A stretch of DNA of 64,000 nt from positions 5,456,001-5,520,000 of the forward strand of contig CAXXSX010000002.1 of NCBI GenBank assembly GCA_963677165.2, read 5' to 3'. The notes beneath the pieces were generated by a model, which had not been told where the DNA came from, ran no database searches, and saw only the letters and a list, made by a program, of their open reading frames with translations. The DNA is from JAFGXT01 sp963677165. Its GTDB lineage: Bacteria > Verrucomicrobiota > Lentisphaeria > Victivallales > SZUA-371. Below are positions 54,501 to 62,982 of this stretch, one piece after another (the stretch's first letter is position 1; each line of letters starts with the position of its first letter). The position numbers were made by a program, and so were the translations under genes.

Positions 54501-55679
54501 TCAAAATCTTAGTGTATTTCCAGGAATCCATGAAGCAACCTGACAATATACGCGACTGACTCCATCATTGTTCATAATCATATCAAGAATGTTTCTAACG
54601 GCGGCCTCGGCTAATAATTGTGGATCAAGTTCAAGTCTGGACCAGTCAACGTCGTCATTAGAGGGAAGACATTTATTAGTCAACGCCAAAACACCAATAT
54701 CTTTACCCACCTTGAACCCTTTTTCCCGGAGAAAATCTCTTGTTCCTGGCAGAAAATGATCATCCATGACCAGAAGTGCATCGGGTTGATTTCTAATAAA
54801 TAATGCATCAAGAGACAAATTCAACGCCACAGAAAAATCAGGAGTCACATTAGTATTAATCAAAATACTTTCATGGTAATGATTAACATGATTATTATTT
54901 AGCGTCTGCAGAAAAATATTTATGGGAGCAGGATACTCGCTTCCCCATCCGGGGCGCATAATTAAAGCAATCTTTTCATAGCCTTTTTCTAGTAGAATTC
55001 TGGTTCCACGGCTTATTGATTCATAAACATCCATCAAAGCCACACTCTGCATACAAAGGTCATTCTGACCCGAAGCAATATAATTCACCGGCATATGCTG
55101 TTTAGGATAGGCCTCAGCCAATGCCTGTTGAAAGCTTTTGGGCTTCATAATATTGTGCAAAAAACCATCACACCCAAGTTCCAACAGATATGTCGCATAT
55201 TCCTTAACTGTTTTATGCCGTTCTTCTCTTCCATAGTATTTCACAGGATAATGTCCGGCTGCTTCAATCTTCTCGCATAAAAACTGAAAAAGACAATAGT
55301 TCACCCCGTTATCGACCGCATGGTCCACTTGTACGCCAATACGCAAACGCTGCATTTCCTCATCAGGACATATTGTACTTCTTGAAGGATCAGCTTCGAA
55401 AACCGCATCTGGAATTACCCCAAAAGGCTTAATAAAATATTCTGGATCATTTTTCAATTCGCCGGAATATGCTTTTCTTACAAAAGTTCCGCTCCCGTGT
55501 TTTCGACTTAGAAAACCACGTTCAACCAGATCATTAATAACTCCTCGGATTCTTTGGCGTCCCACTCCGAGCATTTTACTTAATTCCGGTTCAGACTTCA
55601 GCCTAATCCCTGTTTTTGCTGCGGAACAACTGAGGCTAAACTCAAAGAACTCGCGTAAAATTTGTTTATTCTCAACCAT
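54501..55679 (-). CDS. GntR/LacI hybrid transcriptional regulator
   Basis: A 392-residue protein. The ATG at 55679 follows AGGA and was chosen over an upstream hydrophobic extension that overlaps the promoter. The N-terminal about 70 residues are a GntR winged helix (L-K-S-E-P-E-L-S-K-M-L-G-V and G-F-L-S-R-K-H-G-S-G-T-F-V). The rest is a LacI/periplasmic-binding-protein-like ligand domain (about 105-392), as in AraR-type regulators. It probably senses a sugar and controls the downstream pseudopilin-glycosidase pair. Confidence 0.88.
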   Translation of the reverse strand: MVENKQILREFFEFSLSCSAAKTGIRLKSEPELSKMLGVGRQRIRGVINDLVERGFLSRKHGSGTFVRKAYSGELKNDPEYFIKPFGVIPDAVFEADPSRSTICPDEEMQRLRIGVQVDHAVDNGVNYCLFQFLCEKIEAAGHYPVKYYGREERHKTVKEYATYLLELGCDGFLHNIMKPKSFQQALAEAYPKQHMPVNYIASGQNDLCMQSVALMDVYESISRGTRILLEKGYEKIALIMRPGWGSEYPAPINIFLQTLNNNHVNHYHESILINTNVTPDFSVALNLSLDALFIRNQPDALLVMDDHFLPGTRDFLREKGFKVGKDIGVLALTNKCLPSNDDVDWSRLELDPQLLAEAAVRNILDMIMNNDGVSRVYCQVASWIPGNTLRF

Positions 55680-55703
55680 TATCTTTCCTATTATTTTAAA
55701 CAA

Positions 55704-55732
55704 ATTATACAATATTTTTATAAATTTGTCAA
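55704..55732 (-). promoter_or_regulatory. Consensus sigma-70 promoter of the GntR/LacI hybrid gene
   Basis: On the minus strand, TTGACA (55727-55732) and TATAAT (55704-55709) are separated by exactly 17 bp. Confidence 0.75.
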
Positions 55733-56037
55733 CTTTAAAATACAAAAAACAGGCAATAAGTATAAAAACAAAGACAAATTTCACAGTAAAACACATATTA
55801 AGATCAGCCTTCCAATACTTTAATGATTTTCAAATTAAAAATACGAGCTTTATCATTAAAAAAAGTCTTTCTAAAATACATAAACTCACGAAATTCAGGT
55901 TCAAATTACAAGTGTACCTGTTAAGTCTTTCCCGGATCCTCTGAAGCGTCAGCTTCAGTTACAAAAAACAAGCGCCATAAAAAATCTCCGAAGGAGAGGC
56001 ACGTAGTTTTCCCGCGAAAAATCGTAAAATGCCCCTT
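55733..56037. other. AT-rich region at the left edge of the accessory island
   Basis: About 305 bp with strong A/T runs and no gene. It holds a perfect 7-bp hairpin (CTGAAGC-GTCA-GCTTCAG, 55941-55958) and a short CTCC/GGAG hairpin near 55988, directly before a truncated radC copy. No promoter or terminator is clear. Confidence 0.5.
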
Positions 56038-56038
56038 G

Positions 56039-56103
56039 GTGGACATTCTCATTAGAAAAAGTGGCTACTACAGTTCTCTCGAACACAAACTCATTTCCGG
56101 CGA
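56039..56103 (+). pseudogene. Truncated radC 3' end
   Basis: Bases 56057-56100 match 50351-50394 of the intact radC with only three mismatches in 44. The reading frame continues R/G-K-S-G-Y-Y-S-x-L-E-H-K-L-I-S-G, but the radC stop is replaced by read-through, and the upstream part of the gene is missing. This is the remnant of a second radC or of a duplication. Confidence 0.8.
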
Positions 56104-56152
56104 ATATGCCGCCATTGTTTTTTGCAAATATTCAGAGTATTTTTTTGTTTCG

Positions 56153-56389
56153 ATGGCTGACCTCGAGTTGAAACCAAATTATAATAAAGAATCTCTTGCT
56201 CCTTTGGAACGAACAGAGTTAATTTCAGCAGAGAAATTAGTAAAAATTATTGAAGTTGCTTTGAGTCAGTGCGAATTCGGGTGTATGTGTAATTACAAAG
56301 AAAGTAATTTTATGTGTTTCTTATATTTTTCGAAAAGCAGAAAACTACGAATCATCATTTCAGAGGTTTTCTTGATTTATTCGTCATGA
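56153..56389 (+). CDS. Uncertain small ORF after the radC remnant
   Basis: An ATG at 56153 opens 78 residues (M-A-D-L-E-L-K-P-N-Y). It is in frame with the radC remnant and could be either a decayed fusion tail or a small real protein with C-E-F-G-C-M-C-N. There is no ribosome-binding site and no family is recognised. Treated as doubtful. Confidence 0.25.
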   Translation: MADLELKPNYNKESLAPLERTELISAEKLVKIIEVALSQCEFGCMCNYKESNFMCFLYFSKSRKLRIIISEVFLIYSS

Positions 56390-56420
56390 AAGTAGTAATA
56401 TAACGGAGTGGTTTTTTATT

Positions 56421-57659
56421 ATGAATGATCCCGAAACCCTTTGCGATAAAGTTTCTGCAGAAGTTGGTAAGAATATAAGAATTGTCTCTTGTGCTTTCAG
56501 AAAGTATGTCTCGCCGACCAATGGGACTACTGGAGGACCTGGAAGTGTATTGGCCATTCAAAAACACCTGTTTGGGGACTTATATAGGAATATACCGCTA
56601 ACATATTTATTTTCCCCCACCGCGCAAACGTTTAAATATCCGCCTGAATTCATGGCAAAAATTAAAGATTTTGTTCCCTCGCTTCAAGCAAATTACTGTG
56701 CTGCTACATACATTCAATGCATGGTTAATATGCTAAAGCGCTCTTCTCACAAAACTGAGCTTTTATTTGTCTGTCATGACGTAGGCTCTGCTTATGGTGC
56801 ATTCTTGTGTGGACTGAAATATGTATTAATTTTTCACAGCCAGGGCTGTTTGGTTCATGAGCAAAGAAGCTATAATTTCAAATTATCTGAATCAGATGTA
56901 AAACTATTAAATTCTATGGAAGAAGTTGTTTTTAAAAATGCAGAGAAGGTTTATTTTCCCAGCAAAGGAGCCAAAGACGCTTTTGTAAAAACAACGTCAA
57001 TGAATTGCGAAGTAATAAAATTTGCGCAGGTTCCATTATACAATACAATTTTTGATCCTTCGGATACTTATAAAGGAATAAACGTACTTAATAAATTGAA
57101 CTTGCACAGTTTCAACCGTGAAACGACAGATGTATTTCTAAGTATTGGCGATTTTTGTACAAACAAAGGACAGGATCAAATTCCATCTTTCTTACAAGAA
57201 TATGCAAAACGCTCAAAAAGAAAGATTTATTGGATTGGGATTGGCAACAGTATCAATTCAGAACTATATGAAAATCTAAAATCAGAACAGAATGAATGGC
57301 TTTTTGATTCGACATTAATTGGCAAGAGAACCGACCATGATTCTCTTTTAGCCTTGCTTGATCTTGCGGATTATTATATTATGTTTCAGCGCTATTCGAT
57401 TTTTGATTTAGCTACATTAGAGGCTATGCAAGCGGGAAAAGGACTGGTTATGTCGAACATTGGAGGTAATATCGACGTGAACAAAGAGAACAATGTGGTT
57501 CTGGTCGATTCTGATAATATTACTGCTGCCGTTAATGAAGTACTAAGCAGATCAAAAAAAGAATTCGGAGAACAAAATAAAAATGTCTTTTACAAATACT
57601 TTTCTCCCGACAGTTTTTTCAAAGCTTATACCGAAATGCTTGATAACCTACTGGCATAA
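56421..57659 (+). CDS. GT4-like glycosyltransferase (GT-B fold)
   Basis: A 412-residue protein with a GT-B layout. The C-terminal half has F-L-S-I-G-D-F and the acceptor/donor segment S-I-F-D-L-A-T-L-E-A-M-Q-A-G, close to the GT4 E-x7-E motif, but the first Glu is replaced by Ser. It would transfer a sugar to a surface glycan or glycolipid. It has GGAG upstream and is followed by a convergent gene. AT-rich composition sets it apart from the cobalamin operon. Confidence 0.72.
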   Translation: MNDPETLCDKVSAEVGKNIRIVSCAFRKYVSPTNGTTGGPGSVLAIQKHLFGDLYRNIPLTYLFSPTAQTFKYPPEFMAKIKDFVPSLQANYCAATYIQCMVNMLKRSSHKTELLFVCHDVGSAYGAFLCGLKYVLIFHSQGCLVHEQRSYNFKLSESDVKLLNSMEEVVFKNAEKVYFPSKGAKDAFVKTTSMNCEVIKFAQVPLYNTIFDPSDTYKGINVLNKLNLHSFNRETTDVFLSIGDFCTNKGQDQIPSFLQEYAKRSKRKIYWIGIGNSINSELYENLKSEQNEWLFDSTLIGKRTDHDSLLALLDLADYYIMFQRYSIFDLATLEAMQAGKGLVMSNIGGNIDVNKENNVVLVDSDNITAAVNEVLSRSKKEFGEQNKNVFYKYFSPDSFFKAYTEMLDNLLA

Positions 57660-57840
57660 GAGTTTTTCAAAAAAATGTATTAGCATGAGACCAACACCCA
57701 ATATTTGCTAATTTTCAATTTAGAAACACAAATATTGCCCCTCCCCAAACCTCCTCTTAGCGATTGTTTTCTTATGGTCATTTTTTTATGCTTAAAACCA
57801 GAACAAAAATATGACTTCATATTGCCTTACGCGTTAAAAT

Positions 57841-58887
57841 CTACTTCAAACTCCATTCCGGCAAAATCGGGACATCCATACAATTCTCAACGGCACGGGT
57901 ACTGTGTTTCAGGATTTCTTCCGGCGCAGGAACCACGGGAGCATAAAAAGTTGATCGCAGAGCTTGCAAATGCTGATCAATATATTTCCTTTTCTGTTTC
58001 CCTTTATTGTGATAATTCTCAACACTGGCAATTATAGTTTTTGCGAGCGCATCGGGCGTTTCCGGAATCTTCGCATACAAGGGATTGGTATAATGAGCCT
58101 TGTGCTTATAATATATCACATCCGCTCCATATTGCAGCGAATCAAATCCAAAAGAAGACATCATAGCCACAACAATATCAGTCGCCTTTAGCGAATCCAC
58201 AACCGGAGCTTCATCAATTTTGATATAGGGAAGTTTTTTGCCAGTAAGAAATTTAAGAGTATGATCAAATGATCCCTTATATTTTGGTCTTGGATGAGGC
58301 CTGAAGTAAAAATCGCAATATTCATAAAGTTTGTATTCTTCAATCAGCTCCAGCATAAAAGCAGAAAAATAATAATGAGAAGACAATTCTTTTTCTTCTT
58401 TCCAATGGGCAACTCTCGATATATCATCCGTATACAGATAGGATTCTATTGTGTTGAATTTTGAAAAATAATATATATGATATTCCAGCGGGATTACAAC
58501 TCTTGGCCGTTCTGATTCCGGGGGAATTTCAATGATCTCAGATGTTCCATAATATTTCTCAAAGTCGGCATAAAATGGAAAGATCGCATGACATTTTTCC
58601 GGTACATGACCATAATTTTCCTCTACCAGTAACCGGAGATTATGTTCACGACATTTCCGGAGCAGCAATTCATCGGGCAAATGATAGCATAATACGGCAT
58701 CGAAACGATTGTTCTTAAACAGATAATCCCAGAGAGCGGAGAATTCGTTATATAAATCAAGCGGATTAAGTTTTTTCGCGGTCGCGTAAATATCAATCGG
58801 AGTGACTTCATGTCCCACTTCCCTTAAAGCCTTTGCTGTAGTCAGAGAATGCCCGTTTTTCATTGTAAAAATTGCCAAAATATTCAT
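57841..58887 (-). CDS. Hypothetical GT-B-fold protein of the surface-polysaccharide island
   Basis: A 348-residue protein not clearly matching one family. It starts like a GT-B Rossmann fold (M-N-I-L-A-I-F-T-M-K-N-G-H). A C-terminal half has the F-R-P-H-P-R-P segment and V-V-A-M-M-S-S-F-G-F-D-S-L, reminiscent of capsule or teichoic-acid-type transferases and UDP-GlcNAc epimerase-like folds. It lies between two glycosyltransferase genes, convergent to the first. A role in surface glycan synthesis is inferred from the setting only. Confidence 0.6.
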   Translation of the reverse strand: MNILAIFTMKNGHSLTTAKALREVGHEVTPIDIYATAKKLNPLDLYNEFSALWDYLFKNNRFDAVLCYHLPDELLLRKCREHNLRLLVEENYGHVPEKCHAIFPFYADFEKYYGTSEIIEIPPESERPRVVIPLEYHIYYFSKFNTIESYLYTDDISRVAHWKEEKELSSHYYFSAFMLELIEEYKLYEYCDFYFRPHPRPKYKGSFDHTLKFLTGKKLPYIKIDEAPVVDSLKATDIVVAMMSSFGFDSLQYGADVIYYKHKAHYTNPLYAKIPETPDALAKTIIASVENYHNKGKQKRKYIDQHLQALRSTFYAPVVPAPEEILKHSTRAVENCMDVPILPEWSLK

Positions 58888-59326
58888 ATAAAACCTTTGA
58901 TTAAAGTAATTAATAAATTCAGGTTATAAGGGAAATTAATAAAAAAGGAATTGAATTTGTTTGAGTTCCTTACTTTTCACTGAAAAATCCCATTGGGTCC
59001 CCTTACACGTTTATAAAAATAAAACGATAAAAATTAACGCATTTTTTACGCCACCACAAAGACAGTTATCAACTTCTGCTCAAAACTCATATCATTAATT
59101 TTTAACCGCAGCCATACTGTTGATAAAATCAACCAATTGCAAGCTTTACATAAAAAAACTAACACTAGGATTTTCTAAAGAAATCAATCGTCTAAGCGCC
59201 CCGTAAATATAGTTGTAAAATTAATATCTTATGGTAGATTAAAATTGAATCAAATATATCATAGATGTCAGGCTGAAAATACGATCAGCCAGTCATTAAT
59301 GGATTCGGGATAAAAAGGGAAGTACC
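58888..59326. other. Intergenic region between two glycosyltransferase-like genes
   Basis: About 440 bp, AT-rich, with no gene seen. It contains a GGCTGA/TCAGCC stem at 59271-59290 shortly before the GT2 gene, and several weak -10-like sequences. Nothing further recognised. Confidence 0.5.
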
Positions 59327-60499
59327 ATGGCCAAGGTAAGTATTCAGGTTCCGGTTTATAATGGAGAAAAACATTTAGTTCAAACATTACAGTCAATTGC
59401 CGATAATGCTCCTCCTGATAGTGAGATTCTAGTAATGGATGACGGTTCTTCTGACAATTCCTGTAAGATTATCAAAGATTTTGTCGCAGCTGATTCTCGC
59501 TTTATTTTCGAACAGAATCGAACTGATACGCATATCCGATATATCATGGTTGAACACTGTACAAGTGAATATATTATACCCTTTGACCATGATGATATTT
59601 TTCTACCGGAACGTGAAGAACATATTGCATATCTGGATTCCCATTCGGAAGCTCCCGCTTCTTATGGAATTTCCCTGGCTTTTGAGAATCAGATGTCTCT
59701 ACGTTATTTTATGGGAGCCAATTTCAGTAACTTTTTGATATTTCTTGAGCCCAGCCCGGTTCCTCACGGATCATTAACAATTCGTCGTCAGTCCATACTG
59801 GATGCGGGGAATTATCTGGATCCCTATCTTGATGAAAACGGCATTGCCAGGGGATCTTTTGACTGGTATATGGTACAACGACTTGGATTAATAAATCCGT
59901 TACACTTTATCGCAAAGCCCACTTATCTCTATCGACTGCATCCCAATCAGCATAGTAAACATCCAAGTTTTAAAAATCACAACACACGCTCTGTTGCACT
60001 GGAAAAACTAAAAAAAGAATACACTTCTGAAATAAAACATTTTCTTATCGGGGATATTTCGAATCTACCTTCCCCGAAAGTACCGTTATATACACAAATC
60101 GCCGGAATTGTGGCAAACAATGCTTTTACTGCAAACAAAAACGAGCTCCAAGTTCTAAGAAAAGCGGAACAACTCAAATCAAACGATGCAGGAATCAACA
60201 AATATTATTTCTATTATTATCTAAAAATGAATGATAAGGAACAAGCTCTTCATTACCTTTCACTGCTTTTTGACATCTGCCGAAAAGACTGCCACAACTT
60301 TCTCTGGTGGATACAACAGTTTACAAAATTAAAAACCAACGACAGTGAAAAACTAATTCCAGCCTATAAACAACAGCTTAATGAGTTGGAAAAAAGTTTT
60401 GTTAACATACCGATTGCCGCCGAGTCTTTGAGGAAATATTTCAACCCACATATTGGAATGCATGACCCCCCAAAAACAGTTCAGTCGATGTTAACCTGA
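59327..60499 (+). CDS. GT2-family glycosyltransferase
   Basis: A 390-residue GT-A enzyme: V-S-I-Q-V-P-V-Y-N-G-E at the N-terminus, V-M-D-D-G-S-S-D-N-S near residue 35, and a D-x-D-type metal site in F-D-H-D-D near residue 87. The C-terminal about 150 residues are helical and possibly repeat-like. GGGAAG lies before the ATG. It probably adds a sugar to a cell-surface polysaccharide. Confidence 0.88.
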   Translation: MAKVSIQVPVYNGEKHLVQTLQSIADNAPPDSEILVMDDGSSDNSCKIIKDFVAADSRFIFEQNRTDTHIRYIMVEHCTSEYIIPFDHDDIFLPEREEHIAYLDSHSEAPASYGISLAFENQMSLRYFMGANFSNFLIFLEPSPVPHGSLTIRRQSILDAGNYLDPYLDENGIARGSFDWYMVQRLGLINPLHFIAKPTYLYRLHPNQHSKHPSFKNHNTRSVALEKLKKEYTSEIKHFLIGDISNLPSPKVPLYTQIAGIVANNAFTANKNELQVLRKAEQLKSNDAGINKYYFYYYLKMNDKEQALHYLSLLFDICRKDCHNFLWWIQQFTKLKTNDSEKLIPAYKQQLNELEKSFVNIPIAAESLRKYFNPHIGMHDPPKTVQSMLT

Positions 60500-60982
60500 T
60501 TGTCTTTCAAAGTATACTTAAATTTTTTGCCGGTAACTGCATCGATCAATAAGGTATCTCTTTGGTATTGGTGCCGTGCTCCACTTAACCTTGATAGTAT
60601 TTAATAAAAACATTTCATAAAATCAAGCAGAAAAATCCACTCCACAAATTTAACTTTTCTAATGCCATTTTATTCGATTTTGCTAGAATTAAGGTAGAAC
60701 GATCAAATTAATAGATTAAAACTTATTTTCGATGTATGGCATTTCGATGTACATTTTGGAAAGATTTGAAACTGCCAGTTTACACGTTCACTGCCAGCCA
60801 TCTCATTTTATGCAAAATATCTTTTATTTAATTATTTTTTAATTAAAAAAAATATTTTTTAAAATTTGTTAACATTTTTTAACTCCACAACACAACAACA
60901 GCAAACAAGTTCAAACAATAGTCATAAAAAGGTATTTTTAAAGCAAAAAAACATTAATTTTAATTTTTTTTCATAAAAAATA
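60500..60982. other. AT-rich intergenic region before the third lacI
   Basis: About 480 bp with dense A/T runs in the right half. A short minus-strand frame near 60493-60590 has coding-like composition but no start and no recognised family. No RNA gene or repeat was seen. Confidence 0.5.
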
Positions 60983-61011
60983 TTGATTTTTTAATTTACT
61001 TGCAATACAAT
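60983..61011 (+). promoter_or_regulatory. Putative sigma-70 promoter of the third lacI locus
   Basis: TTGATT (60983-60988) and TACAAT (61006-61011) are separated by exactly 17 bp. The -10 overlaps the palindrome at 61008-61021. Confidence 0.6.
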
Positions 61012-61021
61012 ATCAATATTG
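61008..61021. promoter_or_regulatory. Palindromic operator candidate for the third LacI regulator
   Basis: CAATATCAATATTG has 6-bp inverted arms and a 2-bp centre. It overlaps the -10 box and lies about 42 bp before the lacI start, a position suited to autorepression. Confidence 0.45.
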
Positions 61022-61062
61022 AAAAACAATACATTAATTCATTTTAATAATTCGGGACAATA

Positions 61063-62100
61063 ATGGGAGTCAATCAACAACAAATAGCAGATCGACTGAA
61101 TATTTCAGTTGCTACAGTATCACGTTCTCTTAAAAATGATCGCGCAATTACCGCAAGCACACGAAATCGCGTAATTAAAACTGCACGGGAAATGGGATAC
61201 GATACTCCATCAGCACGAAAACCAGCGAGTAAAACCTCTAATTTACAATCGGTTTGTGCAATGATTCAGTCAGACGCCGGACCGGGTTCGAGCTTACCTC
61301 CGGATAACCTTGTTCCTGAATTTTTATCAGGTATGAGCTATGAAGCCTGTAAAAACAATATTTCTTTAATTGTTCACTACGTCCAGAGTAAAAATTGCGA
61401 ACAGGCAGCAGATTGGAATATTCTTCCCCCTGTTTTGCGATCTCATTCCAATGCGGGAATTATTTTGATTCACTGTTATCCGGAAAATGTTGTCAAGCAA
61501 CTGATTCAGCGTTTTCCTTGTGTCTCTATCAACAACGATTACCGACTCTCACACATGGATCAAGTTGACGTTAATCAGGTCAACATGGAAGGACAATTAG
61601 TTGAGGATCTGTACAATATGGGACATCGTCGAATCGGTTTTGTAGGCAGTAACATATTCGGTTCCTGGGTATACGAACGTCTGGCCGGTTATGCCAGCGC
61701 CATGACTCGTTTAGGACTGCCGCTGGAAAATGAAAATTTCATTAAAATCAATGATGTTAATGATATCGGTATTGAAAACACGGCAGAAATTTGTCACAAA
61801 GTCAGCAACGGCTTAACAGCATTGGTCTGTGCGAATGACAATATCGCTTATAATCTGATAAAAATGTTGCAGGACAGTGGCATTGAAGTACCGCGAGATG
61901 TTTCCGTAACGGGATTTGATGCCATTCCGGTTCCAGTCGGCATGCCCAAAGTTCATAGCGTACGACAGCCGCTTGAACAAATTGGGGCCGCCGCACTACA
62001 AGCTGTTTTAGAACGCAGACGTAATCCCATGACGTTAGCACGTCGTATTCTATTTGAAGGTATTATTGTCGCCGGTCAAACTATAGCACCAGTTAAATAA
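61063..62100 (+). CDS. LacI-family transcriptional regulator
   Basis: A 345-residue protein with a LacI helix-turn-helix (Q-Q-I-A-D-R-L-N-I-S-V-A-T-V-S-R-S-L-K) and a sugar-sensing domain (V-T-G-F-D-A-I-P-V-P late in the protein). It is followed after 21 bp by a pseudopilin and then by a secreted binding protein, repeating the plan seen at 3.9-9.1 kb. Confidence 0.9.
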   Translation: MGVNQQQIADRLNISVATVSRSLKNDRAITASTRNRVIKTAREMGYDTPSARKPASKTSNLQSVCAMIQSDAGPGSSLPPDNLVPEFLSGMSYEACKNNISLIVHYVQSKNCEQAADWNILPPVLRSHSNAGIILIHCYPENVVKQLIQRFPCVSINNDYRLSHMDQVDVNQVNMEGQLVEDLYNMGHRRIGFVGSNIFGSWVYERLAGYASAMTRLGLPLENENFIKINDVNDIGIENTAEICHKVSNGLTALVCANDNIAYNLIKMLQDSGIEVPRDVSVTGFDAIPVPVGMPKVHSVRQPLEQIGAAALQAVLERRRNPMTLARRILFEGIIVAGQTIAPVK

Positions 62101-62121
62101 CATATAAAAAGGGAAAAGAAA

Positions 62122-62820
62122 ATGAAGACAAAAACATTCACACTTATCGAACTCCTAGTCGTAATAGCTATCATAGCTATCCTAGCTGCAATGCTATTGC
62201 CGTCATTGAGCAAGGCCAGGATGACCGCAAAGAAAATTGCTTGTACAGCAAATCTAAAACAATTCGGTACTGCGTTAACTTCCTACTGCGGAGATTTTGA
62301 CGACTACTATCCAAATACTGGCAGAACTTACGGCACATGGAGCGAAGGCAGTTACGAATATATTTCCGGCCGTCAAAGTGCAAATATGTTTCTTTATGTG
62401 CTGAAATCCTATATTATTAACGGCAAATTGGCATACTGTCCTTTGGATAATTATCGCAAATATAAACAGACAACCTGGGACAACCTTGAGAACACCAATG
62501 ACATGACCCAAATCAAAGGAATCAGTTACGAATACTACGGCATCCTGAAACCAAACGGGAAAAACAATGGGTATGATGAAAATACTGCACGCCGCGCATT
62601 CGACAAACCAGTCACCGGCATTATGGCAGACGGTATCTTCTGGAGTGGAGCAACCGGTTGGGTCTGGGGTCATGGAGGCAATTTCAATACCGCACCTTCG
62701 AATGCCAATGTACTTTTTGCTGACGGGCGGGTCGAATTCAAAAATAGAATTAGACATGACACTTATCCTATGGCCATGGCCGGATATACCTCCGTTGATA
62801 ACTGGCTCGTGAATTATTAA
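62122..62820 (+). CDS. Pseudopilin-like protein
   Basis: A 232-residue protein with a short basic leader (MKTKT), F-T-L-I-E-L-L-V-V-I-A and a hydrophobic helix. The C-terminal signature is degenerate: A-N-V-L-F-A-D-G is present but the preceding His lies 16 rather than nine residues upstream. AAAAGGGAAAAG precedes the ATG. It is in an operon with the LacI gene. Confidence 0.87.
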   Translation: MKTKTFTLIELLVVIAIIAILAAMLLPSLSKARMTAKKIACTANLKQFGTALTSYCGDFDDYYPNTGRTYGTWSEGSYEYISGRQSANMFLYVLKSYIINGKLAYCPLDNYRKYKQTTWDNLENTNDMTQIKGISYEYYGILKPNGKNNGYDENTARRAFDKPVTGIMADGIFWSGATGWVWGHGGNFNTAPSNANVLFADGRVEFKNRIRHDTYPMAMAGYTSVDNWLVNY

Positions 62821-62879
62821 GATATTTCAACCTGCAACTCTCTTCTTCATTCTCAAAAGAAATATATCACTGATATTTT

Positions 62880-62911
62880 CCCATGCGATTTCACAATAGA
62901 AATCGTATGGG
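62880..62911 (+). other. Strong hairpin between pseudopilin and binding-protein genes
   Basis: CCCATGCGATTTC (62880-62892) pairs with GAAATCGTATGGG (62899-62911) around a six-base loop: a 13-bp stem with one G-U pair. No T run follows, so it is not a standard terminator. It could stabilise one mRNA part or attenuate expression of the downstream gene. Confidence 0.65.
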
Positions 62912-62982
62912 AGGCTTATACTCTTGCGGTTAAATTTCTACCGCAACCAATACCATCTTAAAAATAGGATAAAGGATTTTCA

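Noticed and set aside
57705..58037. 110-codon plus-strand frame after the GT4-like gene
   Set aside because: It overlaps the end of the convergent gene, starts without a ribosome-binding site and has no recognisable domain.
60493..60590. Minus-strand frame of about 33 codons that looks coding-like (G-A-R-H-Q-Y-Q-R-D-T-L-L-I-D)
   Set aside because: It has no start codon, an upstream stop nearby, and overlaps the end of the GT2 gene; it could be a gene remnant but no family is recognised.
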